This document shows positions 1-7,640 of a stretch of DNA of 33,493 nucleotides, one piece after another. Source of the DNA: Chloroflexota bacterium. Its GTDB lineage: Bacteria > Chloroflexota > UBA11872 > UBA12225. Every line of letters starts with the position of its first letter. The stretch's first letter is position 1. The notes under the pieces are model-generated. The model saw only the letters and a program-made list of their open reading frames with translations, searched no databases and was not told where the DNA came from. Both the position numbers and the translations under genes were made by a program. The DNA lies in the NCBI GenBank assembly GCA_030447525.1, contig JAUJOR010000018.1:61010-94502 (forward strand), written 5' to 3'.

Positions 1-55
1 TCAGGGCTCAGGGCTCAGGGCTCAGGGCTCAGGGCTCAGGGCTCAGGGCTCAGGG
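1..55. repeat. Heptamer tandem repeat (TCAGGGC), about 7.9 copies
   Basis: Seven exact copies of TCAGGGC are followed by a six-base partial copy ending at 55. The array starts at the window edge, so the true copy number is unknown. It lies downstream of the kinase gene that ends at 83. It is a simple-sequence repeat prone to slippage; no function is evident. Confidence 0.9.
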
Positions 56-67
56 TCGGCATCACCC

Positions 68-114
68 CCCGAGGGCACCCTTCTAGGGTACCTCCCTGGG
101 GAGGTGCCCTCGGG
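68..114 (-). terminator. 12-bp inverted repeat at the 3' end of the kinase gene; possible terminator
   Basis: The arm CCCGAGGGCACC (68-79) is the exact reverse complement of 103-114, with a 23-base loop. The kinase stop codon (83-85 on the minus strand) lies inside the loop, so the hairpin straddles the end of the gene. No U-tract follows in the minus-strand direction. Intrinsic termination is therefore uncertain; it may act only as an mRNA 3' stabiliser. Confidence 0.35.
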
Positions 115-1372
115 AATGCCTCTCGGGAATGACCAGGCGCGCCGGTGGGCCGGAGGCGCAGCGGAAGAAGCCGAACGTGGCGGCGTACTGTGGATAGGCG
201 CGCAGATAGCGCGCCCGCACCTCCTGCCCCACGGCGGTGGTCGCCTCTGGATCGACCAGCGCCAGGCAGGAGCCACGAAAGCCGGCCCCGCTAAAGCGGG
301 CGCCGTAGACCCCCCGGGTGGCCATCAAGGCCTCGTAGAGGGCCACCAGCTCGGGGGCGCCGCACTCGTACTTCTCGATGGAGCTGCGCCCGGATTCGGT
401 CACCAGGTGCCCGAAGCGGACGCTATCCCCCGCGCGCCAGGCGTCCATCCCGGCCTCGACCCGGTCCTGCTCGCCGAAGTAGTGGGCGGCCCGCCGGCCG
501 AGCGGCGCCGGAAGGGCCGGGCCGTAGCGAGCGTAGACGTCTGGCGGGACGTCCCGCAGGCGGGCCCCGCCGGGCGGTATTTCGTGTCCGGCCAGCTCCA
601 GCAGGCGCGCCGCCGCCGCGCGGCACTCGGCCACGCGTTGGTTGTAGCCGGTGCCGACGAGGGCCTCTGACCGCCCGGAGTAGGCGATGGCGATGGCCGG
701 CGGCCGGGCGGCTGCATCAGGCGTCCCGAAGGCGACGTACTCGCGGGCGCCGCTGCGGCAATCCAGGCGCAGCAGGCGGTCGCGGCGGGCGAAGAGGATC
801 ATCGACTGGTCGAGCACGCCGGCATGCAGACCGACGTACTCGTTCTCGATGCGGTGCACCAGGAGGGCGTTCTCCTCCGGCGTGACCTGCAGGGTGTTGG
901 CGTGCTCGAGGGCCAGGAGGTAGCCGATGGCCACGGCCGCCGACGAGCTCAAGCCCCCGATGGGGAGCTGCCCCAGGACGAAGAGGTCGACGCCGTAGGT
1001 CACCCGGTCCTGAAGAACGAGAGCGGCCCCACCCAGGAAGGCCCCCCACTCCCCGGGGACGGCCGGCGGTACCGCTCGCACGTCGAAGGCCACCTCACCG
1101 GGAAAGTCCGCGCTGGCCCCCCGCACACGCCCGTCGGCGCGTGGGGCAAAGGCGACGACGACGCCCTGGTCGATGGCCATGCCGGTCACGACGCCGTCCT
1201 GGTGGTCGACGTGCGCCCCCAGCGGGCAGATGCGATAGGGGGAAAAAACGTACCGTAGGTCACCTGCTCGCTGGAGGCCGTAGAGGGCGACGAACCCCCT
1301 GCCGGCACGGGCGGCGGCATCCCCGCCGGCGGCACCTCGTCCCGCAGTCCCCGGTCCGGCATCCCTGCGCAT
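83..1372 (-). CDS. GHMP-family sugar kinase, galacturonokinase-like
   Basis: Predicted to phosphorylate a hexose or hexuronic acid at C1 using ATP, in the cytoplasm. Numbering is from the ATG at 1372 (429 aa). The sugar/nucleotide motif at about 46-58 reads RICPLGAHVDHQ, not the GEHTDY form of galactokinase. The GHMP phosphate loop GGLSSSAA is at 139-146 and the catalytic Asp lies in GVLDQS near 188. The C-terminal motif GVYGARFSGAGFRGSC is near 357-372. From memory, these match plant galacturonic acid kinases (Arabidopsis GalAK type) much better than GalK, and the length agrees with about 424 aa. The reading frame stays open upstream to 1447, but that part overlaps the IS terminal repeat and is poorly conserved in character, so the ATG at 1372 was chosen. 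No strong ribosome site is visible. Galacturonate specificity is an inference from motif resemblance. Confidence 0.75.
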   Translation of the reverse strand: MRRDAGPGTAGRGAAGGDAAARAGRGFVALYGLQRAGDLRYVFSPYRICPLGAHVDHQDGVVTGMAIDQGVVVAFAPRADGRVRGASADFPGEVAFDVRAVPPAVPGEWGAFLGGAALVLQDRVTYGVDLFVLGQLPIGGLSSSAAVAIGYLLALEHANTLQVTPEENALLVHRIENEYVGLHAGVLDQSMILFARRDRLLRLDCRSGAREYVAFGTPDAAARPPAIAIAYSGRSEALVGTGYNQRVAECRAAAARLLELAGHEIPPGGARLRDVPPDVYARYGPALPAPLGRRAAHYFGEQDRVEAGMDAWRAGDSVRFGHLVTESGRSSIEKYECGAPELVALYEALMATRGVYGARFSGAGFRGSCLALVDPEATTAVGQEVRARYLRAYPQYAATFGFFRCASGPPARLVIPERHSRGHLPREVP

Positions 1373-1432
1373 CGCCGATTGAGGATACCGTCTCGAGGGT
1401 CGGAGACAGGCCCGAGCGCTAAGTGCTTCCTT

Positions 1433-3124
1433 GGGGCCTGTTGCCAAACTCTGGCCGGACCGGCCGAGGTCTGAGTAGGATGGTGGCTCCCTGTTCGAGG
1501 TGGGGCACGATGTTGGGCCGTAAGGAATTCACGCCGAAGCGCTTCTACGAGTTCTCGCTAGAAGCGCAGGTCCCGAGCGACCACTTGCTGCGGCGCATCG
1601 GGGCGCGCTCGACCTCAGCTTTGTGCGGCTGACGGCGCGGTTCTACAGCCACACCGGCCGGCCGGGGGTCGATCCGGTGGTGCTGTTCAAGCTGATGCTG
1701 CTCGGGTACCTCTACGGCATCACGTCGGAGCGGCGGCTGGCCGAGGAGGCGCGCCTGCACCTGGCCTTCCGCTGGTTCTTGGGGTACGACCTCGACGAGA
1801 CGCCGCCGGACCACTCGATGCTGTCCAAGGCGCGGGCGCGCTTCGGCCTGCCCGTGTACCAGGCGGCTTTCACCGAGGTGGTGCGCAGTGCGAGCGGGCC
1901 GGCCTGGTGCGGGGCGACGTCCTCTACGTGGACAGCACGCTGGTCAAAGCCAATGCCAGTCTTGGGTCGGCCGGCGCGCGGGCGCTGCTCACTCAGCTGC
2001 CGAGCGCGGCCGGGTACGTCGCGACGGTGTGGCAGGAGAATCCCGTCTCCGATCCCACGCCGCCAGCGCCCCTCCCGGCGAGGGGAGCAGCCGGCGCCGG
2101 ACTCGGCCGGTGGCCTCACGGCGGGCGGCGGCGCGCCCGTCGCTGCACGTGGCCGGTCCGGAGGACGTGCCCAACGGGGACCAGGGGCCGGTGAACGCCT
2201 TGGTGACCAGTCGCACCGATCCCGACGCGGGGCTGGTCAAGCGCGAGGGGGTCCCCTACGCCTTCTATTACAAGGCGCACGTCGGCGTGGACGGCGGGCG
2301 GGCGCGTCTCATCACCGCGCTGGACGTGACCCGGGCGAGGTTGCCGACGAGCACCTGCTGGACCGGCTGCTCAAGGAGCATCGAGGCACGACCGGGCGTA
2401 CGGTGGCCGAAGTGGTGGCGGATACCAAGTACGGGACTACGCCAACTACGTGGCGCTGGAGCAGCAGGGCATCCGGGCGAGCATCCCGCCCCACAGCACC
2501 ATGAGCGACCGGGGTGACTACTCTGCCGACCGCTTCGTGTACGAGTTCGCCGCCGATCGCTAATCGCTATCGGTGTCCCACCGGGCAGGCTCCTCACCCG
2601 CCAGGGGCTCCTCGCGCACTGCCGGGGCGGCCGGTGGCCTGATCTACCGCGGGCGGCCGAAGGTCTGCGGGGCGTGCCCGGTCAAGGCGCAGTGCTGCGG
2701 GCCCGGCGGCCGCCCGCACCCTCGTGCGCCCGGACGATGGGGGACTGCGCGACCGAGTCGTCGCCTATCTCCGCACGCCACCCGCCAAGCGCAGCCGGCG
2801 CCGCGCGCGTACTGGGTCGAGACGGCCAACGCCGAACTGAAGGACCGTCACGGGCTGCGGCGGGCGCAGTGTCGGGGGCGAGACAAGGTGCTGATCCAGG
2901 CGCTGGGCGCCGCCATCGCGTACGACGTCAAGAAGCTGGCCCAACGGCGCGCCCCAGCCCGGCCATGGGGGTGCGCGTTGGGCCCCTCCCCCTTCTCAAG
3001 CGGGCCTGTCCCCGGTTCGAGCTCCGGTCCCGGCCCAGCGGCCGTTCCCGTCGCGTGCACGGGGCGCGCGTACCCCGCACCGTGCTCCTCCTGACCACCA
3101 TACCCGACTTTGGCAACAGGCCCC
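1433..3124 (+). mobile_element. IS1182-like insertion sequence, decayed transposase
   Basis: Perfect 16-bp terminal inverted repeats: GGGGCCTGTTGCCAAA at 1433-1448 and its reverse complement at 3109-3124. The direct repeat CCTTGGGG (1429-1436 and 3123-3130) overlaps the ends and probably includes a 6-bp target duplication CCTTGG. The element proper is then about 1435-3122, near 1.69 kb, a normal size for the IS1182 family. The interior encodes a frameshifted DDE transposase. The left end sits about 60 bp upstream of the minus-strand kinase start, so the insertion may have separated that gene from its original promoter. Confidence 0.85.
1510..3000 (+). pseudogene. IS1182-family transposase, multiple frameshifts
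   Basis: Reading starts at the ATG at 1510 (MLGRKEFTPKRFYEFSLEAQ), typical of IS1182 N-termini, and then passes through at least five frame changes. One near 1600-1625 precedes FYSHTGRPGVDPVVLFKLML. One near 1885-1907 precedes DVLYVDSTLVKANASLGS, which holds a catalytic Asp. One at 2110-2160 precedes GPVNALVTSRTDPDAGLVK. One near 2330 precedes HLLDRLLKEH, and one near 2430 precedes YANYVALEQQGIRAS, which ends at a TAA at 2561. The distal part, with the zinc-like CGACPVKAQCC segment and ELKDRHGLRRAQ (likely catalytic Glu), continues in other frames to about 2980. The 2045-2155 segment includes the palindrome CCCCTC-N5-GAGGGG and looks like inserted low-complexity DNA. No intact transposase can be made unless some shifts are sequencing errors. 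Confidence 0.85.
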
Positions 3125-3364
3125 TTGGGGTACCTGCAGGTCCGACCCAGATCGGGGAAGCCGGATTCGCTCGCAACAACTCGGTGGAAGCATCTAGAGG
3201 GTCTTTGAGTAGCTCCGGCCGTATCCCTGCCGGGGGCTGAACCTACAGCAGGGACCTGGAACGTCAGACGGAACGTCAGACCAGGCGGTCAGACTTGATG
3301 GTAGAGTGCCCCTGGGGCGAGGTGATCGCCCCGCCGGCAGTGGGGAGAAAGGATCAGCGTCGAG
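3125..3364. other. Spacer between the IS and cinA with a 12-bp tandem duplication
   Basis: GGAACGTCAGAC occurs twice in tandem (3258-3269, 3270-3281), followed by a degenerate third copy ending in GGTCAGAC. A 10-bp palindrome ACCTGCAGGT sits at 3132-3141. A purine-rich stretch GAGAAAGGA (about 3346-3354) lies before the downstream start and may be its ribosome site. No convincing -35/-10 pair was found. Confidence 0.7.
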
Positions 3365-3913
3365 ATGGCGATGGACGTCGGCTGGGTGGACGTGCGCCGG
3401 GAAGCGGACGTGGTGGCGCGCCGGCTGATGGCGCGCCGGGAGACGGTGGCGGTGGCCGAGTCCTCCGCCGGTGGGGTGATCGCCGCCGCGCTGCTGGCCG
3501 TGCCGGGGGCGTCGGCCTACTTCCGTGGCGGGGCGGTCGTCTACACCACGGACGCCAAGGTGCGCCTGCTGGCCCAGCCCCTGGGGGCGCTCACCGAGCC
3601 ACGCGCCGCCACCGAGGGACATGCCTTGGTGCTGGCACGGGCCATCCGCGACCGGTTGGAGGCCAGCTGGGGCATCGGCGAGACGGGCGCCACCGGCCCC
3701 ACCGGAAACCGCTATGGCGATCCGCCGGGACACACCTGCGTGGCCATTGCCGGGCCGGCTCCCGGCGCACCGGCCCCTGGCGCACCGGCTGACGCTAAAT
3801 CGGCTGACGTGGCGCGCGCCGAAACCGTGGGCACCGGGAGCGCCGGGCGTGAAGGGAACATGTTCGCCTTTGCCCAGGCGGCTCTCCGTCTCCTGGCCGT
3901 GACGCTGGGCTAA
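3365..3913 (+). CDS. pncC: CinA C-terminal domain protein (nicotinamide-nucleotide amidohydrolase, PncC-like)
   Basis: Predicted 182-aa cytoplasmic enzyme of the CinA C-terminal family. This family deamidates NMN to nicotinic acid mononucleotide in pyridine nucleotide recycling. Visible family features are the N-terminal AESSAGGVIAAALLAVPGAS (about 30-49), where the Ser/Gly-rich turn forms the active site, and the YFRGGAVVYTTDAK strand-turn. The central GATGPTG loop and a C-terminal helix NMFAFAQAALRLL are also present. There is no CinA N-terminal molybdopterin-like domain, so this is the stand-alone form and its length is normal. An Ala/Pro-rich insertion near 135-155 contains short duplications (GAPAPGAPA), apparently from repeat expansion of the DNA. 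The gene converges on the MFS gene with a 35-bp gap that holds a GGGGC-CTT-GCCCC hairpin. Confidence 0.85.
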   Translation: MAMDVGWVDVRREADVVARRLMARRETVAVAESSAGGVIAAALLAVPGASAYFRGGAVVYTTDAKVRLLAQPLGALTEPRAATEGHALVLARAIRDRLEASWGIGETGATGPTGNRYGDPPGHTCVAIAGPAPGAPAPGAPADAKSADVARAETVGTGSAGREGNMFAFAQAALRLLAVTLG

Positions 3914-3948
3914 GGGGCCTTGCCCCGGGAAGTCCGAAGCCCCAGGGC

Positions 3949-5427
3949 TCACAGAGCGCGGGGGAGACACCGCCAGCCCAAGCCGCGGGCGACAAAGGAG
4001 AGGAGAAAGACGAGTGGGAGCCACGGTAGCGGTACGGCCGTGGTGATCGCCCCGGCGAGGAGCGAGCCGACGGCGCTGGAGGCGCCGATGGCGGCGGCGT
4101 AGGTACCGAGATAGGCCGCGCGGTCGGCCGGCGGGGCGAGCTGGAGCAGGCGGGAGGTCATGGCCAGGCTATAGCCACCCCACGCCAGCCCGCCCAACGT
4201 AGAAACCGGGATGGCCACCCAGGGCTCCCGGACGAGGAGCCAGCCCAAGGGGATACAGGCGGCCAGCCCCCCGGTGGCGCTGAGCACCCGGTCGGAGCCG
4301 GCGCTATCAATCCAGCGTGCCCACAAGCGCTGGGAGGCCATGGCCGCCAGGCTGGAGGCGAGGGAGACGCTACCCAGAAAACTGGTAGGAGCGTCCAGGT
4401 AGCGCACGAGCCAGATTGGCGCCGCCGGGCCGATCATGGCGGCGCCCCCCTGGAGGATGGCCGCGGAGAGGACGAGGGCGCCGAGTGCCGGGGGTTGCGG
4501 GGCTCCCAGCCGGCGGGCCAGGGGACGCCACCACCCCCCCGAACCAGTCCCCTCTCCTGCCGGCCCCGCCGGGGCAGAGGGGCGCGCGGCATCCCCACCG
4601 CGGGGGATGGGGGCGGCCACTCGGACGCCGAACCGCGCCCGCTGGCCGGGACGCGCCGGGGACGTCTGCGCCCTGGGCCCGCCGGGGACCGCCGTCGACT
4701 GGAGGGGCGGCCCCGGCATGACTCCAGGGGCGTGCCGTCCACCAGGGAGCGTCTTTACGTCAAGCACAAGGCGCGAGCTGGGCGAGACCCCGGCCCCGGG
4801 GCCGTCCAGGACGGCCCGGCGCAGCAGCACGGTGTAGGGCCCCAGGCCCAGCAGCCCGACGACCGCGGCCGCGGCGAAGCCGATGGCGTAGCCGGAAACG
4901 CCGGGCTGCCAGGCCAGGAGGCCGGTCATGCCGGCAGTGCCGAGTACAGCGCCCAGCCAGGAGGCCGTCATACGGTCGGCCAGGTACTGGGTGTGGCCCC
5001 GATTCCCGGCCGCCACGGCGGCGCGGGCGGCCATGGCCGGACTGGCTGCCGCCGCGGCGACGGATGACACTACCAGGGCGCCAAGGAAGACGACTAGGGC
5101 CAGGTCGCGGCGCCCGCCGAGCGCCAGGAGCGCTGGGACGGTGCCGGCCAGGAGCCACGTCCCTCGGGCGAGCGCCGCCGTGATATAGACGCGCCGGGTG
5201 GTGCGGCCCCGTCGCGTCCACTGCGCCCCATGCAGCTGCAGGCCGTTAGCCAGCAGGGTGTTCAGGGCTAGTAGTATCCCCAGCCCTCCGCCCCCGGCGC
5301 CCAGCTCGATGCTGAAGGCTGAGAGAAAGGCGGTGGTCGGGCCACTCCACAGAGCGGCCGCCAGGGCATCCAGTGTGCCCCACAACCAGACGCCCCGCGG
5401 ACCCGGCTCAGGCCGTGGCGCTCCCAT
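3949..5427 (-). CDS. Major facilitator superfamily transporter
   Basis: Integral membrane protein of about 492 aa with two bundles of hydrophobic helices. The first runs from VWLWGTLDALAAALWSGPTT to PYTVLLRRAVL, and the second from PPALGALVLSAAILQGG to LPLVFLLSFVARGLGW. Between them lies an unusually long (about 110 residues) Pro/Gly/Arg-rich cytoplasmic loop. DNA for that loop contains two GC hairpins (4549-4582, 4590-4609), which suggests insertion of a palindromic repeat. The substrate is not identifiable. An HxlR regulator gene lies immediately upstream on the same strand, ending at 5539, so the pair probably forms a regulator-exporter operon. The frame is also open to a TTG at 5535; the ATG at 5427 was preferred because the added N-terminus is Pro-rich and has no ribosome site. 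Start confidence is moderate. Confidence 0.75.
   Translation of the reverse strand: MGAPRPEPGPRGVWLWGTLDALAAALWSGPTTAFLSAFSIELGAGGGGLGILLALNTLLANGLQLHGAQWTRRGRTTRRVYITAALARGTWLLAGTVPALLALGGRRDLALVVFLGALVVSSVAAAAASPAMAARAAVAAGNRGHTQYLADRMTASWLGAVLGTAGMTGLLAWQPGVSGYAIGFAAAAVVGLLGLGPYTVLLRRAVLDGPGAGVSPSSRLVLDVKTLPGGRHAPGVMPGPPLQSTAVPGGPRAQTSPARPGQRARFGVRVAAPIPRGGDAARPSAPAGPAGEGTGSGGWWRPLARRLGAPQPPALGALVLSAAILQGGAAMIGPAAPIWLVRYLDAPTSFLGSVSLASSLAAMASQRLWARWIDSAGSDRVLSATGGLAACIPLGWLLVREPWVAIPVSTLGGLAWGGYSLAMTSRLLQLAPPADRAAYLGTYAAAIGASSAVGSLLAGAITTAVPLPWLPLVFLLSFVARGLGWRCLPRAL
4549..4609. repeat. Two GC hairpins inside the MFS gene loop (REP/BIME-like)
   Basis: Hairpin 1: CCCCTCT (4549-4555) pairs with AGAGGGG (4576-4582), with an inner CCCC-GCC-GGGG stem (4564-4574). 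Hairpin 2: CATCCCC (4590-4596) pairs with GGGGATG (4603-4609). They lie in frame in the low-complexity central loop of the transporter. A similar CCCCTC-N5-GAGGGG unit occurs in the transposase remnant near 2068-2084. Confidence 0.6.
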
Positions 5428-5538
5428 TGGGCTGGGCGGCGGTGACCGCCAGATCGGCGGCCCCGGCGGAGCGGTGCGGAAGGACGTGTGCGGGATGGCG
5501 GCTACGAAGACAGCAAGGGGCCGGCGCCAGGGCAAAGG

Positions 5539-5943
5539 CTAGCACTCGTCACCCGACGGGTTGTTGCCGTCTTCCCAGGTTTCGGCCCAACAATGGAGGA
5601 GCATCAGGACCTGGCGCAAGCCTTGCCCTTTCTGGGTCAGGGCATACTCGACGCGCACCGGCGTCTCGGGCAAGACGCGGCGCTGGACGAGCCCCTGGGC
5701 TTCCAGCTCCTTGAGCCGCTCGGAGAGGATGGGGTCGGAAATGCCCCGGATGCGGTCGACGAAGTCGCCGAACCGGCACGGCCCATCCAACAAGACCCGC
5801 AGGACGAGCCAGGTCCAGCGCTTCCCCAGCAAGGCCATCGCCCGCTGGTACTTCGGACACAGACCGTCTTGATACGCCTCGTCGCGCCCCCGCCCGGTCG
5901 CCGTGCCTCCGGGCCCTTCGCCGAGCGCTGATGTCACGGCCAT
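5539..5943 (-). CDS. HxlR-family winged-helix transcriptional regulator
   Basis: 134-aa DNA-binding protein. The family hallmark CPKYQRAMALLGKRWTWLVL is at 29-48, with the conserved N-terminal Cys29 that is redox- or electrophile-sensitive in relatives such as YodB and HypR. The winged helix spans about 52-104: ISDPILSERLKELEAQGLV is the recognition region, and VRVEYALTQKG forms the wing. The ATG at 5943 is preceded by a purine-rich GGGGGGAA (complement of 5951-5958), about 7 bases upstream. It lies directly upstream of the MFS gene and probably controls it. About 300 bp upstream is a promoter with direct and inverted GAAGT-type motifs (6248-6287) that could be its operator; this is inference. 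The ligand is unknown. Confidence 0.88.
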   Translation of the reverse strand: MAVTSALGEGPGGTATGRGRDEAYQDGLCPKYQRAMALLGKRWTWLVLRVLLDGPCRFGDFVDRIRGISDPILSERLKELEAQGLVQRRVLPETPVRVEYALTQKGQGLRQVLMLLHCWAETWEDGNNPSGDEC

Positions 5944-6242
5944 GACAGGCTTCCCCCCAAAGAAGTCGCGCTACCGCTGCAACGGACACCCTAGCGGTTC
6001 CCCCCCGCCGGCGCCCCTGCGGGCAGTGCTCGATTCCCCATACATCGTATCGCAGGCCGGCAAATACCCATCGGCAGCCGCCCCCTCAGGGTCCCCGTCA
6101 GGGGCGGCCCGTCCCGCTCCATGGCCCCCGGCCGCCCCCGGCGTGGCGCCCAGAATCACCGCACCACCCTTATGCTGTCCGGAGATAGCCACCATCTCCC
6201 CCGAGCCCTACACTGGACCTACGCTACCAGAAGCCAAGGGGC

Positions 6243-6271
6243 TTGACAAAGTGAAGTACGTGACGTAAACT
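6243..6271 (+). promoter_or_regulatory. Sigma-70 type promoter, TTGACA-N17-TAAACT
   Basis: A perfect -35 TTGACA (6243-6248) is followed by a 17-bp spacer and TAAACT (6266-6271), which matches TATAAT at four positions. It points toward the sigma-factor gene. It is one of the few AT-rich patches nearby, which strengthens the call. Confidence 0.7.
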
Positions 6272-6287
6272 ACTTCAGAAAGTGAAG
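6248..6287. promoter_or_regulatory. Candidate operator: repeated AAAGTGAAG and inverted GAAGTA/TACTTC
   Basis: AAAGTGAAG occurs at 6248-6256 and again at 6279-6287, 31 bp apart (about three helical turns). Between them GAAGTA (6253-6258) and TACTTC (6271-6276) form an inverted repeat around the -10 spacer. HxlR-family sites often contain TACTT/AAGTA half-sites, and an HxlR gene lies divergently at 5943. The assignment to that regulator is inferred. Confidence 0.45.
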
Positions 6288-6424
6288 CAACTTTCTCTGT
6301 GCAAGCTTCATCTCGGTTGATGCGTCCTGCGTCTGACTGGAGGGGCCGTGCCAGGTTGGAAGGGGGATACTACCCGTGTAGCCGGCTGGAAGGTGTTGCC
6401 GGCAGGCCGGTCGGGGGTGAGTTG

Positions 6425-6449
6425 ATCAGGCGCCCTTCCGGCGCCTGAT
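6425..6449 (+). repeat. Perfect 10-bp hairpin in the sigma-factor leader
   Basis: ATCAGGCGCC (6425-6434) pairs perfectly with GGCGCCTGAT (6440-6449) around a 5-base CTTCC loop. No T-run follows, so it is not a classical terminator. It may be a pause, attenuation or protein-binding element in the leader RNA. Confidence 0.65.
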
Positions 6450-6641
6450 GCGGGGTCGAGGCAGGTGGTTGTTGATCTTCGGGGCGCTAGGGGGCGCGCC
6501 GCGGGTGCCGGGATGATTGCCCTCGCCGAGACGGCAGGAGGTCGGTTCGTCCGGCGAGGGCGCAGGTGACGACGATGGAGACAGAGACAGTGACACTGTC
6601 AATCGACGCCGTACAGGACGTGGGGCGGCCGGGGGCGCCGG

Positions 6642-7631
6642 ATGTGCAGGGGCGCCTGGGCCAGGGGGCGGCTTCGCCCCCGGCGGGGCGCGGACACCGA
6701 GCGCGCCGACGTGGTTTCGACCGCGCGGCCGGCAGCGGGGGCGATTGCCCGCGGCGCGGCGCCGGTCGATCTAGAGGCGTTGCCTCTGTACCTACGGGAG
6801 ATCTCCGCCGGGCGGCTGCTCACGGCTGAGGAGGAGGTGACCCTGTCGCGGGCCCTGCGCGCCGGGGAAGCCAGGCTCGCCGAGGCCGCCCGCCGGCGCC
6901 TGATCGAATCCAACCTGCGCCTGGTGGTGAGCGTCGCCCGCCGCTACCTGGCCCAGGCGGCCCGCGCCGGCCACGCCATGGACCTGGCCGACCTGATCCA
7001 GGAGGGCAACATCGGCCTCTTCAAGGCCGTGGAGAAGTTCGACCCGGAGCGGGGCTACCGCTTCTCGACCTACGCCTATTGGTGGATCCGCCAGGCCATC
7101 ACCCGGGCCATCGCCGACCACGGGCGGACGATCCGCCTCCCGGTGCACGTCGGCGAGCAACTGTCCAAGCTGGCCGAGGCAAGTGTGCGCCTGGAGCAGC
7201 TACTGGGGCGCGAGCCGTCTCCAGAGGAGCTGGCCCTGGATCTGCAGGTGCCCGCCTCACAGGTGAACGAGCTGATCGGGGCCTCCCGCGTCCCGGCCTC
7301 GCTCGACCAGCGGCGCAGCGGGGACGACGACGAGGGCGACGGCTCGGCGTTGATGGACGTCGTGGCCGATCCGGTGCTGCCGACCCCGGAGGATGCGACG
7401 GAGCACGACGATCGCCGCCACGCCGTTGCGGCGGCCCTGGCTACCCTGAACCCGCGGGAGCGTGACGTCGTCGCCCTCCGCTTCGGGATGGAGGATGGGC
7501 AGGAGCGCAGCCTGGCCGAGGTAGGTCGGGCCCTGGGCTTCTCGCGCGAGCGGGCGCGCCAGGTGGAGGCAGCCGCCCTGGCCAAGCTCCGCCGGCTGGG
7601 GACGAATACCCTGCTGGGGAACGCGGCCTGA
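6642..7631 (+). CDS. RNA polymerase sigma factor, RpoD/SigA family (group 1 or 2)
   Basis: Sigma-70 subunit that directs core RNA polymerase to promoters. Region 1.2 is at about 44-75 (PLYLREISAGRLLTAEEEV). Region 2 is at 88-160, with NLRLVVSVARRY, DLIQEGNIGLFKAVEKFD and the -10 recognition/melting helix YRFSTYAYWWIRQAITRAI. Region 3 begins near LPVHVGEQLSKL (166-177). Region 4 is at 262-320 (LNPRERDVVALRFG, then the -35 recognition helix LGFSRERARQVEAAAL). At 329 aa or fewer it lacks the long region 1.1/non-conserved domain of housekeeping RpoD, so it may be a group 2 factor or a short SigA. The first 40 residues are Arg/Ala-rich and may not be translated; a GTG at 6711 is an alternative start. 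A different-frame ATG near 6574 does not lead into the conserved domains. It converges on ftsH. Confidence 0.88.
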   Translation: MCRGAWARGRLRPRRGADTERADVVSTARPAAGAIARGAAPVDLEALPLYLREISAGRLLTAEEEVTLSRALRAGEARLAEAARRRLIESNLRLVVSVARRYLAQAARAGHAMDLADLIQEGNIGLFKAVEKFDPERGYRFSTYAYWWIRQAITRAIADHGRTIRLPVHVGEQLSKLAEASVRLEQLLGREPSPEELALDLQVPASQVNELIGASRVPASLDQRRSGDDDEGDGSALMDVVADPVLPTPEDATEHDDRRHAVAAALATLNPRERDVVALRFGMEDGQERSLAEVGRALGFSRERARQVEAAALAKLRRLGTNTLLGNAA

Positions 7632-7640
7632 GGACTTGGT

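Larger units (their letters stand above)
5944..6641. other. Long intergenic region: structured leader of the sigma-factor gene
   Basis: About 700 bp lie between the HxlR start and the sigma-factor gene. Positions 5944-6240 are GC-rich, with nothing recognised. A strong plus-strand promoter lies at 6243-6271 in a locally AT-richer island (6240-6310). If it is used, it gives a leader of about 360 nt to the first sigma-factor ATG. The leader holds a GCCGGC-N11-GCCGGC stem (6381-6403) and a perfect 10-bp hairpin (6425-6449). No known riboswitch class or tRNA was recognised. Confidence 0.6.

Noticed and set aside
83..1372. Calling the first gene galK (galactokinase)
   Set aside because: The galactokinase GEHTDY-type signature is replaced by PLGAHVDHQ, and the rest follows the galacturonokinase pattern.
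3011..3030. tRNA T-loop-like GGTTCGAGCTCC
   Set aside because: The flanking 5-bp stem does not pair and no acceptor, D or anticodon arm can be built; it lies inside the IS.
6566..6829. Upstream open frame as the true N-terminus of the sigma factor
   Set aside because: It is in a different frame and ends before the conserved sigma regions; no frameshift evidence links them.
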